Part shown: one piece after another, positions 1 to 5,785 of the stretch
How positions within the stretch are numbered: the first letter of the stretch is position 1
Layout of the letters: the number at the start of each line of letters is the position of its first letter
Source: an uncultured Clostridia bacterium
GTDB taxonomy: Bacteria > Bacillota > Clostridia > HGM11327
Assembly: GCA_905210525.1 (NCBI GenBank)
Contig: CAJLXE010000079.1
Span: forward strand, 1 to 6,896
Reading direction: 5' to 3'
Length of the DNA stretch: 6,896 bases
Position numbers and translations under genes: made by a program
Notes under the pieces: generated by a model
What the model was told of the DNA's origin: nothing
What the model saw: only the letters and a program-made list of their open reading frames with translations
Database searches by the model: none

Positions 1-1
1 C

Positions 2-1057
2 AAAGGTCTAAGAAGCGCGGTAAGTATTTACACGCACTTTCAGAAAACAGTTTCGTACGGCGGATTTTTCGGCAGACCCGGTTCGTCAAGCACCTATGAC
101 TATTATTCCGCAGGTTCCGGAGTCATTTACAAGCTTGACAAATCAAGCGGGAGCGCATACATTATAACAAATTATCACGTTGTTTACGACGTCAATTCCA
201 ACACGTCAAACAAAATAAGCAACGATATCAATGTATATCTTTACGGTATGGAAGAAAATAAATACGCGATAAGCGCAGAATATATAGGCGGTTCAATGAC
301 ATACGACATAGCCGTGCTTCGCGTAAAAAACAACGATATACTGAAAAATGCCGACATCGAGGAACCTGAAATTACAGATTCGGACGATATAACGGTAGGA
401 CAGTACGCCATAGCGGTAGGCAATCCCGAAGCGCTCGGTCTTTCGGCAACGTTCGGCATTGTCAGCGTCAATTCCGAATATATAACAATGACGGCTCCCG
501 ATAACGCTACATCCGTAACTCTTCGCGTCGTAAGAATAGACACTGCCGTAAACGGCGGCAACAGCGGCGGCGGTCTTTACAATTCAAACGGACAGCTTAT
601 AGGCATAGTAAATGCAAAGATCGTAAACGAAGAAGTTGAAAATATAAGCTATGCCATACCGTCAAACGTAGCCGTTTCCATCGCCGATAACATCATTTAC
701 TATTGTGACGACAACAGCAACGAAAGCGTTCAGCGTGCAATAATCGGCATAAGCGTCGGAACATCATATTCCAAAGCGGTCCTCGATACCGAAACGGGAT
801 TAATGCGCATTGTTGAAACCGTCACCGTATCTGGCATAAGCGACAATTCGCTTGCGTCGGGTGTTTTCGAGCAAAACGACATAATAAGATCAGTAACGTT
901 AAACGGCACAACAAAAGAAGTCACACGAAAGCATATGGTTATAGATATTATGCTCAAAGCACGTGTCGGCGACACCGTACAGTTTACTGTCATCAGAAAC
1001 GGTTCCGAAAAAAATATTTCAATAACCGTAACGGAAAATTGTCTCGCCGCATATTAA
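2..1057 (+). CDS. HtrA/DegP-like trypsin-family serine protease with PDZ domain (5' partial)
   Basis: The frame is open from the left edge, so the ATG at 248 is an internal methionine and the gene starts outside the window. In the 351 visible residues the trypsin-like triad is readable: His59 in AYIITNYHVV, Asp102 in YDIAVLRV and Ser188 in GGNSGGGLYN, with an oxyanion-type GSGVI at about 38-42. Residues about 247-345 look like a PDZ domain: GISVG, then DNSLASGVFEQNDIIRSV, then a VGDTVQFTVIRNG strand. This order is that of HtrA/DegP/DegS proteases, which degrade or process misfolded proteins at the envelope. Clostridial members usually carry an N-terminal membrane anchor; that part is not visible here. 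The common GNSGGP motif reads GNSGGG, with the nucleophile intact. The gene is the only one on the plus strand and ends 23 nt before a terminator hairpin. The family call is confident; the exact paralogue is unknown. Confidence 0.93.
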   Translation, partial: KGLRSAVSIYTHFQKTVSYGGFFGRPGSSSTYDYYSAGSGVIYKLDKSSGSAYIITNYHVVYDVNSNTSNKISNDINVYLYGMEENKYAISAEYIGGSMTYDIAVLRVKNNDILKNADIEEPEITDSDDITVGQYAIAVGNPEALGLSATFGIVSVNSEYITMTAPDNATSVTLRVVRIDTAVNGGNSGGGLYNSNGQLIGIVNAKIVNEEVENISYAIPSNVAVSIADNIIYYCDDNSNESVQRAIIGISVGTSYSKAVLDTETGLMRIVETVTVSGISDNSLASGVFEQNDIIRSVTLNGTTKEVTRKHMVIDIMLKARVGDTVQFTVIRNGSEKNISITVTENCLAAY

Positions 1058-1080
1058 AAATACGTTTGGTATTATAAACA

Positions 1081-1127
1081 ACACATCCCGAAAGCATATA
1101 ACTTTCGGGATGTGTATTATTTTTTAC
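1081..1127 (+). terminator. Rho-independent terminator after the HtrA-like gene, possibly bidirectional
   Basis: A perfect 14-bp stem (1081-1094 with 1102-1115, arm ACACATCCCGAAAG) closes a 7-nt loop. It is followed on the plus strand by a T-rich run, ATTATTTTTTA. It lies between the convergent ends of the protease gene (1057) and the LiaF-like gene (1141), so it can serve both. The minus-strand side has only a weak T-run (TGTTTATA). Confidence 0.9.
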
Positions 1128-1140
1128 TTTCGGTACCGAT

Positions 1141-1842
1141 TTATTCCTGTATTGTGCCGATGTTGTCTTCATCAAACACAATTCTTACGTCGCCCATGCG
1201 GCTGAATCCGGTTATATTGAGCACCTTGCCTGCCGGATTTCCGCACGACGGCAAATCAACTCTGCCCATATGATTGCTTATATCACACACAACACGCCAT
1301 GACACAGGCACGTGTACAACTGTAAGTCCCATTTTATTTTCAACACGCAGCGTTGCGCCGCCCTCATAACGGTCAATATTGTCAAAAAACACATCCGTCT
1401 GAGCCATGTTATTTACCGCACACGCCTCCTTAAAGTCTGCGCAATCTATATATTTTGTGGTCACACCCGCAAAGTTCTGTCTGTGTTCTTTGTCCGGCGT
1501 ACTTTTTGTTCCCGATGAAAATATTATTTTTATACCCGTATATATAAGCAATGTGCAAAGAAGCACAAGCCAGTTTGAAATAATATTGTCCGACGGATAA
1601 TTAACAAGCCGTGCTATATACGGTTCAAACACCATAAACAAAAACGCTATCGAGAAAAGAATATTTACAAGTTTCTTCCCGATTATGCCGTCTATCAGCG
1701 AATATACGAGCAAAGCGCCGAGCAATATACGTCCGAAAGGAATCCCCCCGAACACCAGAATATCATCACCTATGGCTTCGGTTATCAATATGATTGCCGC
1801 AACTATAAACGCAAGTCCCCAAAACAATTTATTTGTCTCCAT
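1141..1842 (-). CDS. LiaF-like membrane protein (four TM helices plus cell-wall-stress response domain)
   Basis: This 233-residue protein has four hydrophobic helices at about residues 6-25, 36-51, 57-76 and 90-108. A soluble C-terminal half of repeating beta strands follows. Phrases such as ENKMGLTVVHVPVSWRV, DISNHMGRVDLP and ITGFSRMGDVRIVF match the C-terminal domain of LiaF/VraT-type proteins. In Bacillus, LiaF is a membrane-bound inhibitor of the LiaRS cell-envelope stress system. Here no LiaS or LiaR is nearby; the partner is the LytTR gene immediately upstream, whose end overlaps this start by 40 nt. The ATG at 1842 is supported by an AAAAGGAG ribosome site 8 nt upstream, inside the LytTR reading frame, so translation is probably coupled. 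My inference is that the protein senses envelope stress or restrains its LytTR partner. The family call is firm; the sensing role is not shown by the sequence. Confidence 0.85.
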   Translation of the reverse strand: METNKLFWGLAFIVAAIILITEAIGDDILVFGGIPFGRILLGALLVYSLIDGIIGKKLVNILFSIAFLFMVFEPYIARLVNYPSDNIISNWLVLLCTLLIYTGIKIIFSSGTKSTPDKEHRQNFAGVTTKYIDCADFKEACAVNNMAQTDVFFDNIDRYEGGATLRVENKMGLTVVHVPVSWRVVCDISNHMGRVDLPSCGNPAGKVLNITGFSRMGDVRIVFDEDNIGTIQE

Positions 1843-2324
1843 AACAAATTCTCCTTTTTATCTTTCAAAGAATTAAATCTTATTTCTTCAATTCTGTCCC
1901 GCAGAAGTTTATAATAATTTCTTGAGAAGTATATCTTCTTTCGGCAATGCCTGAATGTTATCTCTCCCGTCCCCGTAATATCACGTTTTATTGACGCTAT
2001 TTCCCTTGTATTTACAATAGCCGATTTTGATATCCTCACGAATTCGGCAGGCATTATCTGCTCAAGCTCAAAAAGTCTAAGCTGTGTATAATACAAATTC
2101 GACGCCGTATGAGCGGTTACTTTGCCGTCATCCGTTTCAAAAAAGAGAATACGCTTCTTCTGAACGTAATACTCGGTATCACCTATATGCAATTTGATCT
2201 CGCTTTCGCCGCCGATAATGTTTGCTATAAGTTTTTCGATAAGCTTTATATTATCGTTCCTTTCCTTACAGCGTATTATTATTTCATCCTGTCCGTCGGC
2301 GGAAATTTCCGTATGAAGCTTCAC
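1803..2324 (-). CDS. Stand-alone LytTR-domain DNA-binding transcriptional regulator
   Basis: The protein has 173 residues from a GTG start. Residues about 50-146 form a LytTR DNA-binding domain, recognised by EFVRISKSAIVNTREI (94-109) and GEITFRHCRKKIYFSRNYYKLL (120-141, read in parts). The first 45 residues (KLHTEIS, then EIIIRCKE and a helix KLIEKLIANIIGG) are the short leader usual in clostridial stand-alone LytTR proteins. There is no receiver domain and no neighbouring histidine kinase, unlike AgrA or LytR. A TTG at 2333 would add three residues but sits only 3 nt from the GGGGAG site. The GTG at 2324 lies 9 nt after AGAGG and gives the family-like opening, so I prefer it; the ATG at 2329 is out of frame. 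It is first in an operon with the LiaF-like gene. LytTR proteins often control their own operon, which is plausible but inferred here. Confidence 0.88.
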   Translation of the reverse strand: MKLHTEISADGQDEIIIRCKERNDNIKLIEKLIANIIGGESEIKLHIGDTEYYVQKKRILFFETDDGKVTAHTASNLYYTQLRLFELEQIMPAEFVRISKSAIVNTREIASIKRDITGTGEITFRHCRKKIYFSRNYYKLLRDRIEEIRFNSLKDKKENLLWRQINCFGDLRL

Positions 2325-2333
2325 CGCATCCAA

Positions 2334-2344
2334 CCTCTCCCCTT
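2334..2344 (-). promoter_or_regulatory. Ribosome binding site deciding the LytTR start
   Basis: On the minus strand AAGGGGAGAGG ends directly before a TTG codon (2333-2331). The in-frame GTG at 2324 lies 9 nt after AGAGG, a normal distance, whereas the TTG is too close. This site supports the GTG start. Confidence 0.65.
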
Positions 2345-2354
2345 GTTTGACTTA

Positions 2355-2382
2355 ATTGTATCATAAATCCGCGATTTTTCAA
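2355..2382 (-). promoter_or_regulatory. SigA-type promoter of the LytTR-LiaF operon
   Basis: On the minus strand TTGAAA (2382-2377) is followed after 16 nt by TACAAT (2360-2355), preceded by TGA, which gives an extended -10 element. The predicted transcript start near 2348 leaves a leader of about 24 nt that begins just before the ribosome site. The position fits the GTG start at 2324. Confidence 0.75.
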
Positions 2383-2415
2383 GTATATAAAGCCAAGATG
2401 ACGAAATATACACTT
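2381..2415. repeat. Imperfect inverted repeat at the LytTR promoter, candidate operator
   Basis: Plus-strand arms AAGTATATA (2381-2389) and TATACACTT (2407-2415) are inverted copies matching at 8 of 9 positions, with 17 nt between them. The inner arm touches the -35 box (2377-2382). The spacing gives about 26 bp between arm centres. It could be an autoregulatory site for the LytTR protein or another factor. Chance is possible, because both arms are AT-rich. Confidence 0.35.
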
Positions 2416-2440
2416 AACAGGTAGATTGCAATGCAGATAT

Positions 2441-2473
2441 AAAAAAAGAGCGCCGCACAGCTGCAGCACTCTT
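2441..2473 (-). terminator. Rho-independent terminator of the propeller/glycosidase-like gene
   Basis: On the minus strand a 12-bp stem with two G-T pairs (2473-2462 with 2457-2446) closes a GCTG loop and is followed directly by TTTTT. It lies 37 nt after the stop codon of the gene ending at 2511. It isolates that gene from the LytTR operon downstream. Confidence 0.92.
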
Positions 2474-2510
2474 ATCATTACAAACTTTTCGAGTTTGCCG
2501 ATATTAAAAT

Positions 2511-3965
2511 TTACTCAAACTTGAACGAATACATATCCGCATCACGCATCTTTATTTCCATCACAACAGGTTGTCCCTCAAGATCAGCCGGACTGCCGTT
2601 CTCAAATACAACGTGTCTGTTTGTGCTGTCGCCGAATATTTCACCCGTAGAAATGGATCTTCCGTCATCTGCTCTGAGCGTTATAACCATGTGACCGTAA
2701 GCGGATGTGGAAAAATTAATAAACAGATCCTTTCCTTCATAAATGAACTTCTTTGTAACAAGCGCCGGAGAATCCCACGACATATCCCACGGTGCGTTTT
2801 GCGATACAAATCCGTCAAGACGCATTGTATACCGATATATTTCGCCCGGAATGCCCATCCATCTGTTTTCGCCGCAATACATGGATATTTCATTATCACA
2901 GCCTTCATACGGAGATTTTGTTTCCACCATTCCCGCAGAAAGATACATATCTCCGTAAACCCAGTTACGTCCGCTTTCAGGACCCGGGCGCAAGAATGCT
3001 TCGTTATATCTCTTCCAGTTAAGTCCGTCTCTCGACGTCATAAACAAGCAATCCGTCACCGCTATTCCGCAACGCTTATCCATAGTGTCAAAGCGTACGC
3101 GGCGCTTTTCTTTTCCGCACAGCTCATCGTAATTTGACGTCCATTTTATTTCTCTTTCCACATATCTTGCCGGAAAACCTACATAAACATGATCTGCTCT
3201 GTAATATCTCGATATAGCGTTCGTATAAAGCTGCCAATCAACATAGCTGTCATAATTAAGTATGTGCGAATCCGACCAGTTTACAAGATCCTCCGAATCC
3301 GCAACTCTTATATCTCTGTACCAACGTCCCTCCATAGGCTGCGCGCTCGGATGATACGTTCTGTAAAAGCATCTGAATTTATTCATATGGTCATCATAAA
3401 GCAACGTATTTACGGAATCGAACTGCCCCTGCAAATCAAGCTCGTGACGTCTTGTAAAATACTTACCGTCCGGACTTGAGAAATACTGAAGCTTCGCTTC
3501 CTGATCCGCAACCGCTTTATACCGTTCTTCGGCAGGACAATCGGGTCTTGTATCTTTCATAACCCTGAAGCCGTCACCTACGCCGCTGTACGGATCGTCG
3601 CTGTAATACGGAAACATGACGTTGTTTTCCTTTGAGCCCTCAAATTCAAATATTCCGAGCGACGGTTTTTCCCAGTGAATACCGTCCGTGCTCTCAAAAT
3701 AACACTCTACCGAGCCCTTCCACTTTTCTATGCCCGGAAATCCCGGCGTACGGTGTACGTTTACATACATTCTGTATATTCCGTCATCCTGAATAACGCT
3801 TATATAATTGCAGCCGTCTCCGCCCCAAGGATCGTCCATCCTGATAACACATTCACGCTTTGTCAATTCGTGCATCTTGAACGTAGTTCTCGTTCTTTTT
3901 GTATCAAGCATCGTATCGTCCCAGAAAAGCTCTCTGCGTTTACCTATGTTGATAATGTCTTCCAT
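2511..3965 (-). CDS. GH32/GH43-like five-bladed beta-propeller protein, putative glycoside hydrolase
   Basis: From the ATG at 3965 the protein has 484 residues and no signal peptide, so it is probably cytoplasmic. Blade-type repeats of the form S-x-D-G-x-x-W recur: ESTDGIHWEKP (about 91), SSPDGKYF (about 163), ADSEDLVNWSD (about 222) and TSRDGLNWKR (about 308). The opening RRELFWDDTMLD, the DDPWGGDG segment (44-51) and a C-terminal beta-sandwich (about 400-484) ending RDADMYSFKF resemble uncharacterised family 32-like proteins that are common in Planctomycetes and Lentisphaerae. The likely role is hydrolysis or binding of an unknown saccharide; catalytic acids cannot be assigned by eye. An upstream in-frame GTG at 4037 would add 24 residues but has no ribosome site, while GGAAAGG precedes 3965 by 11 nt. 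The gene stands alone, with its own promoter and terminator and no transporter or sugar kinase beside it. Confidence 0.78.
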   Translation of the reverse strand: MEDIINIGKRRELFWDDTMLDTKRTRTTFKMHELTKRECVIRMDDPWGGDGCNYISVIQDDGIYRMYVNVHRTPGFPGIEKWKGSVECYFESTDGIHWEKPSLGIFEFEGSKENNVMFPYYSDDPYSGVGDGFRVMKDTRPDCPAEERYKAVADQEAKLQYFSSPDGKYFTRRHELDLQGQFDSVNTLLYDDHMNKFRCFYRTYHPSAQPMEGRWYRDIRVADSEDLVNWSDSHILNYDSYVDWQLYTNAISRYYRADHVYVGFPARYVEREIKWTSNYDELCGKEKRRVRFDTMDKRCGIAVTDCLFMTSRDGLNWKRYNEAFLRPGPESGRNWVYGDMYLSAGMVETKSPYEGCDNEISMYCGENRWMGIPGEIYRYTMRLDGFVSQNAPWDMSWDSPALVTKKFIYEGKDLFINFSTSAYGHMVITLRADDGRSISTGEIFGDSTNRHVVFENGSPADLEGQPVVMEIKMRDADMYSFKFE

Positions 3966-4090
3966 AATATAATTTACCTTTCCGCCATATTGTTGTACAG
4001 TCGCATACATTGATATACGGCAGGCTGCCCGAATCACTGCTGTGCGTAAATTTTTCCGACAAATGCAGGGACAAAACCGCCGTCTGTCTT

Positions 4091-4119
4091 ATTATAATAT
4101 AAAATCATGTTTTTTTCAA
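4091..4119 (-). promoter_or_regulatory. Strong SigA-type promoter of the propeller/glycosidase-like gene
   Basis: On the minus strand TTGAAA (4119-4114), a 17-nt spacer and a perfect TATAAT (4096-4091) form a near-consensus promoter. The predicted transcript start is near 4084. That leaves a leader of about 119 nt before the ATG at 3965, long for a simple gene. The leader contains an 11-bp palindrome, GGCAGCCTGCC on the minus strand (4017-4027). Confidence 0.78.
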
Positions 4120-4138
4120 TACTTCAGACAAAATAAAT

Positions 4139-4152
4139 ATTTCATATGAAAT
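4139..4152. promoter_or_regulatory. Perfect 14-bp palindrome upstream of the propeller-gene promoter, candidate operator
   Basis: ATTTCATATGAAAT is its own reverse complement. It lies between the terminator of the DivIVA gene and the -35 box of the next promoter. Its centre is about 61 nt upstream of the predicted transcript start, a position typical of class I activator sites. No regulator gene is adjacent, so the protein that binds it is unknown. Confidence 0.45.
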
Positions 4153-4160
4153 TTCACGCA

Positions 4161-4211
4161 GCAAAACAAATGCCGCATAGCGACACCTCAATAGGAACGC
4201 TCACGGCATTT
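4161..4211 (-). terminator. Likely terminator of the DivIVA-domain gene
   Basis: On the minus strand AAATGCCG (4211-4204) pairs with CGGCATTT (4175-4168). An inner AGCG/CGCT stem and possibly a CCT/AGG tip extend the hairpin. A broken T-run, GTTTTGC, follows. It begins about 25 nt after the stop codon. The T-run is poorer than in the other terminators of the window. Confidence 0.65.
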
Positions 4212-4235
4212 ATCAAATATAAAAAGCAAAATATG

Positions 4236-4718
4236 TTACGCGGTTTTGCCGCTGCCTGCTTTAACAGATTCCTTGAAATAAGTTTTCTTGACGTCTTTTG
4301 AAGCAAGATAATTTATTTCGCTCTGATACTTTTCCATTATCGAGACTATTTTTTCTTCAAACTCTATAAGCTGATGACGAACTTCTTCGCCGCGTTCTTC
4401 CCATTTGCGCGTTTCAAACGATATTCTGTCAAGCTCCATCTGACGCTGTTTTTCAGCCTCAGCCATTGTTGACTTCGCACTTTCCTCTGCCTTTATGAGC
4501 GCTATACCCACCGATTCTTCTTGTTGTCTGTACGAATCGACAAGCCTTGTCATTTCTTCAAGCTGTGAAGCCATTTTCCTGTTCTCATCCACAAGCTCTG
4601 TTAATCTCTCTTTTTTCTTGTTAAGTTCCTCTTCGTAATCGTGTGTAAGCAAATCAATATATTTTTTAACTTCACCCACATCATAACCATATACTTTTTT
4701 TGAAAATTCCGACGACAT
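4236..4718 (-). CDS. DivIVA-domain coiled-coil protein
   Basis: From the ATG at 4718 the protein has 160 residues. It opens with SEFSKKVYGYDVGEVKKYID, the DivIVA N-terminal signature with its GYD-x-x-EV core, which in DivIVA binds curved membrane. From about residue 25 to 140 it is almost entirely heptad-like helix rich in Glu, Lys, Arg and Gln, as expected of a parallel coiled coil. The last 20 residues are basic and flexible. Relatives (DivIVA, GpsB) organise cell poles, septum placement or wall synthesis. This one is short and lies outside the ylm/sepF cluster where canonical divIVA usually sits, so it may be a paralogue. A perfect AAGGAGG lies 9 nt upstream of 4718. A longer reading from 4784 would add 22 basic residues that overlap this ribosome site and the probable promoter, so it is rejected. 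The gene appears to be transcribed alone. Confidence 0.88.
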   Translation of the reverse strand: MSSEFSKKVYGYDVGEVKKYIDLLTHDYEEELNKKKERLTELVDENRKMASQLEEMTRLVDSYRQQEESVGIALIKAEESAKSTMAEAEKQRQMELDRISFETRKWEERGEEVRHQLIEFEEKIVSIMEKYQSEINYLASKDVKKTYFKESVKAGSGKTA

Positions 4719-4749
4719 ATGTACTATCCTCCTTCTTTTGTATGTAAAT

Positions 4750-4813
4750 ATTGTACACCTGTATTGTTTTTGTGAATGTCGCAATATATACGCCTAAAAT
4801 GTCTTTTTTTTAA
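4750..4813 (-). promoter_or_regulatory. Candidate promoter region of the DivIVA-domain gene
   Basis: Two weak matches exist on the minus strand. One is TTAAAA (4813-4808), a 17-nt spacer and TATATA (4790-4785). The other is TTCACA (4776-4771), a short 15-nt spacer and TACAAT (4755-4750). A promoter is needed here because a terminator lies upstream at 4884-4920. I cannot choose between the two. The rest of the gap, 4814-4883, is T-rich on the plus strand and shows no gene. Confidence 0.4.
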
Positions 4814-4883
4814 TGTGTGTCTGTATTTTTGGCATAAAAAGGGTTTTTGTGTATATGCGCCTGTTTTTGTATATTTAAAATGC

Positions 4884-4920
4884 AAAAAGGCAAGAGATTT
4901 TTATAAAAACATCTCCTGCC
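4884..4920 (-). terminator. Rho-independent terminator of the MBL-fold hydrolase gene
   Basis: On the minus strand GGCAGGAGA (4920-4912) pairs with TCTCTTGCC (4897-4889), with one G-T pair. The stem can extend through an internal T-run and A-run, and it is followed directly by TTTTT. It starts 24 nt after the stop codon at 4945. Confidence 0.88.
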
Positions 4921-4944
4921 CGGATAATAAGCAAAAATAAATTA

Positions 4945-5676
4945 TTATATGAATACCTCGTCTCCATCGTTTGCCACTCTGACTTTGAATGGATATTTAC
5001 CGTCAAGCGCTCTAAGCTCGTCAAAGTCAGAATTTACATGATTAAACCAGAGCTGCTTTGTGGGCATTCTGTCAAGATACGGCAAAAGATCGTCCAATGA
5101 ATAATGCGCTTTTTCTATAATAACTATATCGGACGGTTTTTCGCAAGCAATAGCCTCCAGTTCTCCGCCTGAAAGCTTCCATGACAAATCGCCCGTAAAT
5201 ACCGCTCTTTTTCCTTCGGATTCCACGTGATACGCAAATGAAGGACGGCCTTTGATATGAAATGTCGGGATTGCCGTAACCTTTATATTTTTATCTTCAT
5301 AAATCATTCCCGTCTGTGTAACTTCAAGACGTATTCTCTTTCTGTTGATCGTATTAGCTTCAAGACTCTCGGCAAATGCATATATATTTTCAATAACGTT
5401 CTTTTCGGGCACAAACGCAGTGAAATCCGCTTTCGTATAATACCAGTTGCAAAGATCTATAAAGTGCGGCAGCATATCTATATGATCTCCGTGGCAGTGC
5501 GTAATAAACAAAGCCGCAACCTCCTCCGGACGTCTGCCGTCATTTATGAGCATATTCAGTATCGGGGCTCCCGCGTCAACATAGTAAAGAACGTCGCCCG
5601 CCTCAATCATTTCCGCAGAATTAAAACGTCCTGCCTCAGGTACACCGTGACTTGTACCTATAAATTTAATCCGCAT
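4945..5676 (-). CDS. MBL-fold metallohydrolase, ribonuclease Z-like
   Basis: The 243-residue protein starts MRIKFIGTSHGVPEAGR, the usual first strand of RNase Z-like beta-lactamase-fold enzymes. The metal site is complete by eye: HCHGDH at 60-65, a likely ligand His140 (IPTFH), Asp163 (FTGDLSW) and His213 (LWFNHVN). The C-terminus VANDGDEVFI also fits the group. These enzymes bind two metal ions, usually zinc, and hydrolyse phosphodiesters or other esters. It is shorter than typical tRNase Z (about 300 residues), and I see no clear flexible arm for tRNA binding, so tRNA 3' processing is not assured. The ATG at 5676 has an AAAGG site 9 nt upstream. A hairpin at 5711-5740 stands 34 nt before the start and no promoter is obvious, so expression may depend on read-through from the membrane-protein gene upstream. 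The fold is certain, the substrate unknown. Confidence 0.88.
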   Translation of the reverse strand: MRIKFIGTSHGVPEAGRFNSAEMIEAGDVLYYVDAGAPILNMLINDGRRPEEVAALFITHCHGDHIDMLPHFIDLCNWYYTKADFTAFVPEKNVIENIYAFAESLEANTINRKRIRLEVTQTGMIYEDKNIKVTAIPTFHIKGRPSFAYHVESEGKRAVFTGDLSWKLSGGELEAIACEKPSDIVIIEKAHYSLDDLLPYLDRMPTKQLWFNHVNSDFDELRALDGKYPFKVRVANDGDEVFI

Positions 5677-5710
5677 ATCAATATACCTTTCGTTTTTTAT
5701 TATTTATGAC

Positions 5711-5747
5711 AAAAGAGGAATTCCGAGAAATTCCTCTTTTTTTATTT
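5711..5747. terminator. Bidirectional hairpin between the CmpX-like and MBL genes
   Basis: A perfect 12-bp stem (AAAAGAGGAATT, 5711-5722, with 5729-5740) closes a 6-nt loop. On the minus strand it lies 45 nt after the CmpX-like stop codon but has only TTTT, inside the stem, as its T-run. On the plus strand it is followed by a much better run, TTTTTTTATTTT, although no plus-strand gene precedes it. It probably ends or attenuates the minus-strand transcript and blocks antisense transcription. Confidence 0.75.
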
Positions 5748-5785
5748 TGTCTGTATTAAAATAAAATATCCGTGCAAATATTTTA

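Noticed and set aside
2325..2333. TTG start for the LytTR protein, and an ATG at 2329
   Set aside because: The TTG is only 3 nt from the GGGGAG site, and the ATG is out of frame; the GTG at 2324 has proper spacing and a family-like N-terminus.
2391..2421. Possible LytTR direct-repeat site (CCTGTTAAG, minus strand, 2421-2413)
   Set aside because: It matches the general 9-bp LytTR consensus at 7 of 9 positions, but no second copy lies at the expected spacing of about 22 nt.
2571..3137. 188-codon plus-strand open frame opposite the propeller gene
   Set aside because: It is Arg/Cys/Tyr-rich antisense translation, has no ribosome site or recognisable domain, and lies wholly within a well-supported minus-strand gene.
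3966..4037. 24-residue N-terminal extension of the propeller protein from GTG 4037
   Set aside because: There is no ribosome site before it, while the ATG at 3965 has GGAAAGG upstream and gives a family-like start.
4719..4784. 22-residue N-terminal extension of the DivIVA-domain protein
   Set aside because: It would run through the perfect AAGGAGG site and a probable promoter, and DivIVA proteins start directly before the GYD motif.
4755..4880. Recurring GTTTTTGT-like phrases in the gap upstream of the DivIVA gene
   Set aside because: The copies are short, irregularly spaced and T-rich; they are not a convincing repeat array.
5257..5709. 150-codon plus-strand frame opposite the MBL gene, ending just before a hairpin with a good plus-strand T-run
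   Set aside because: The placement of the hairpin is suggestive, but the protein is basic and featureless, and the MBL frame with a complete metal motif explains the region.
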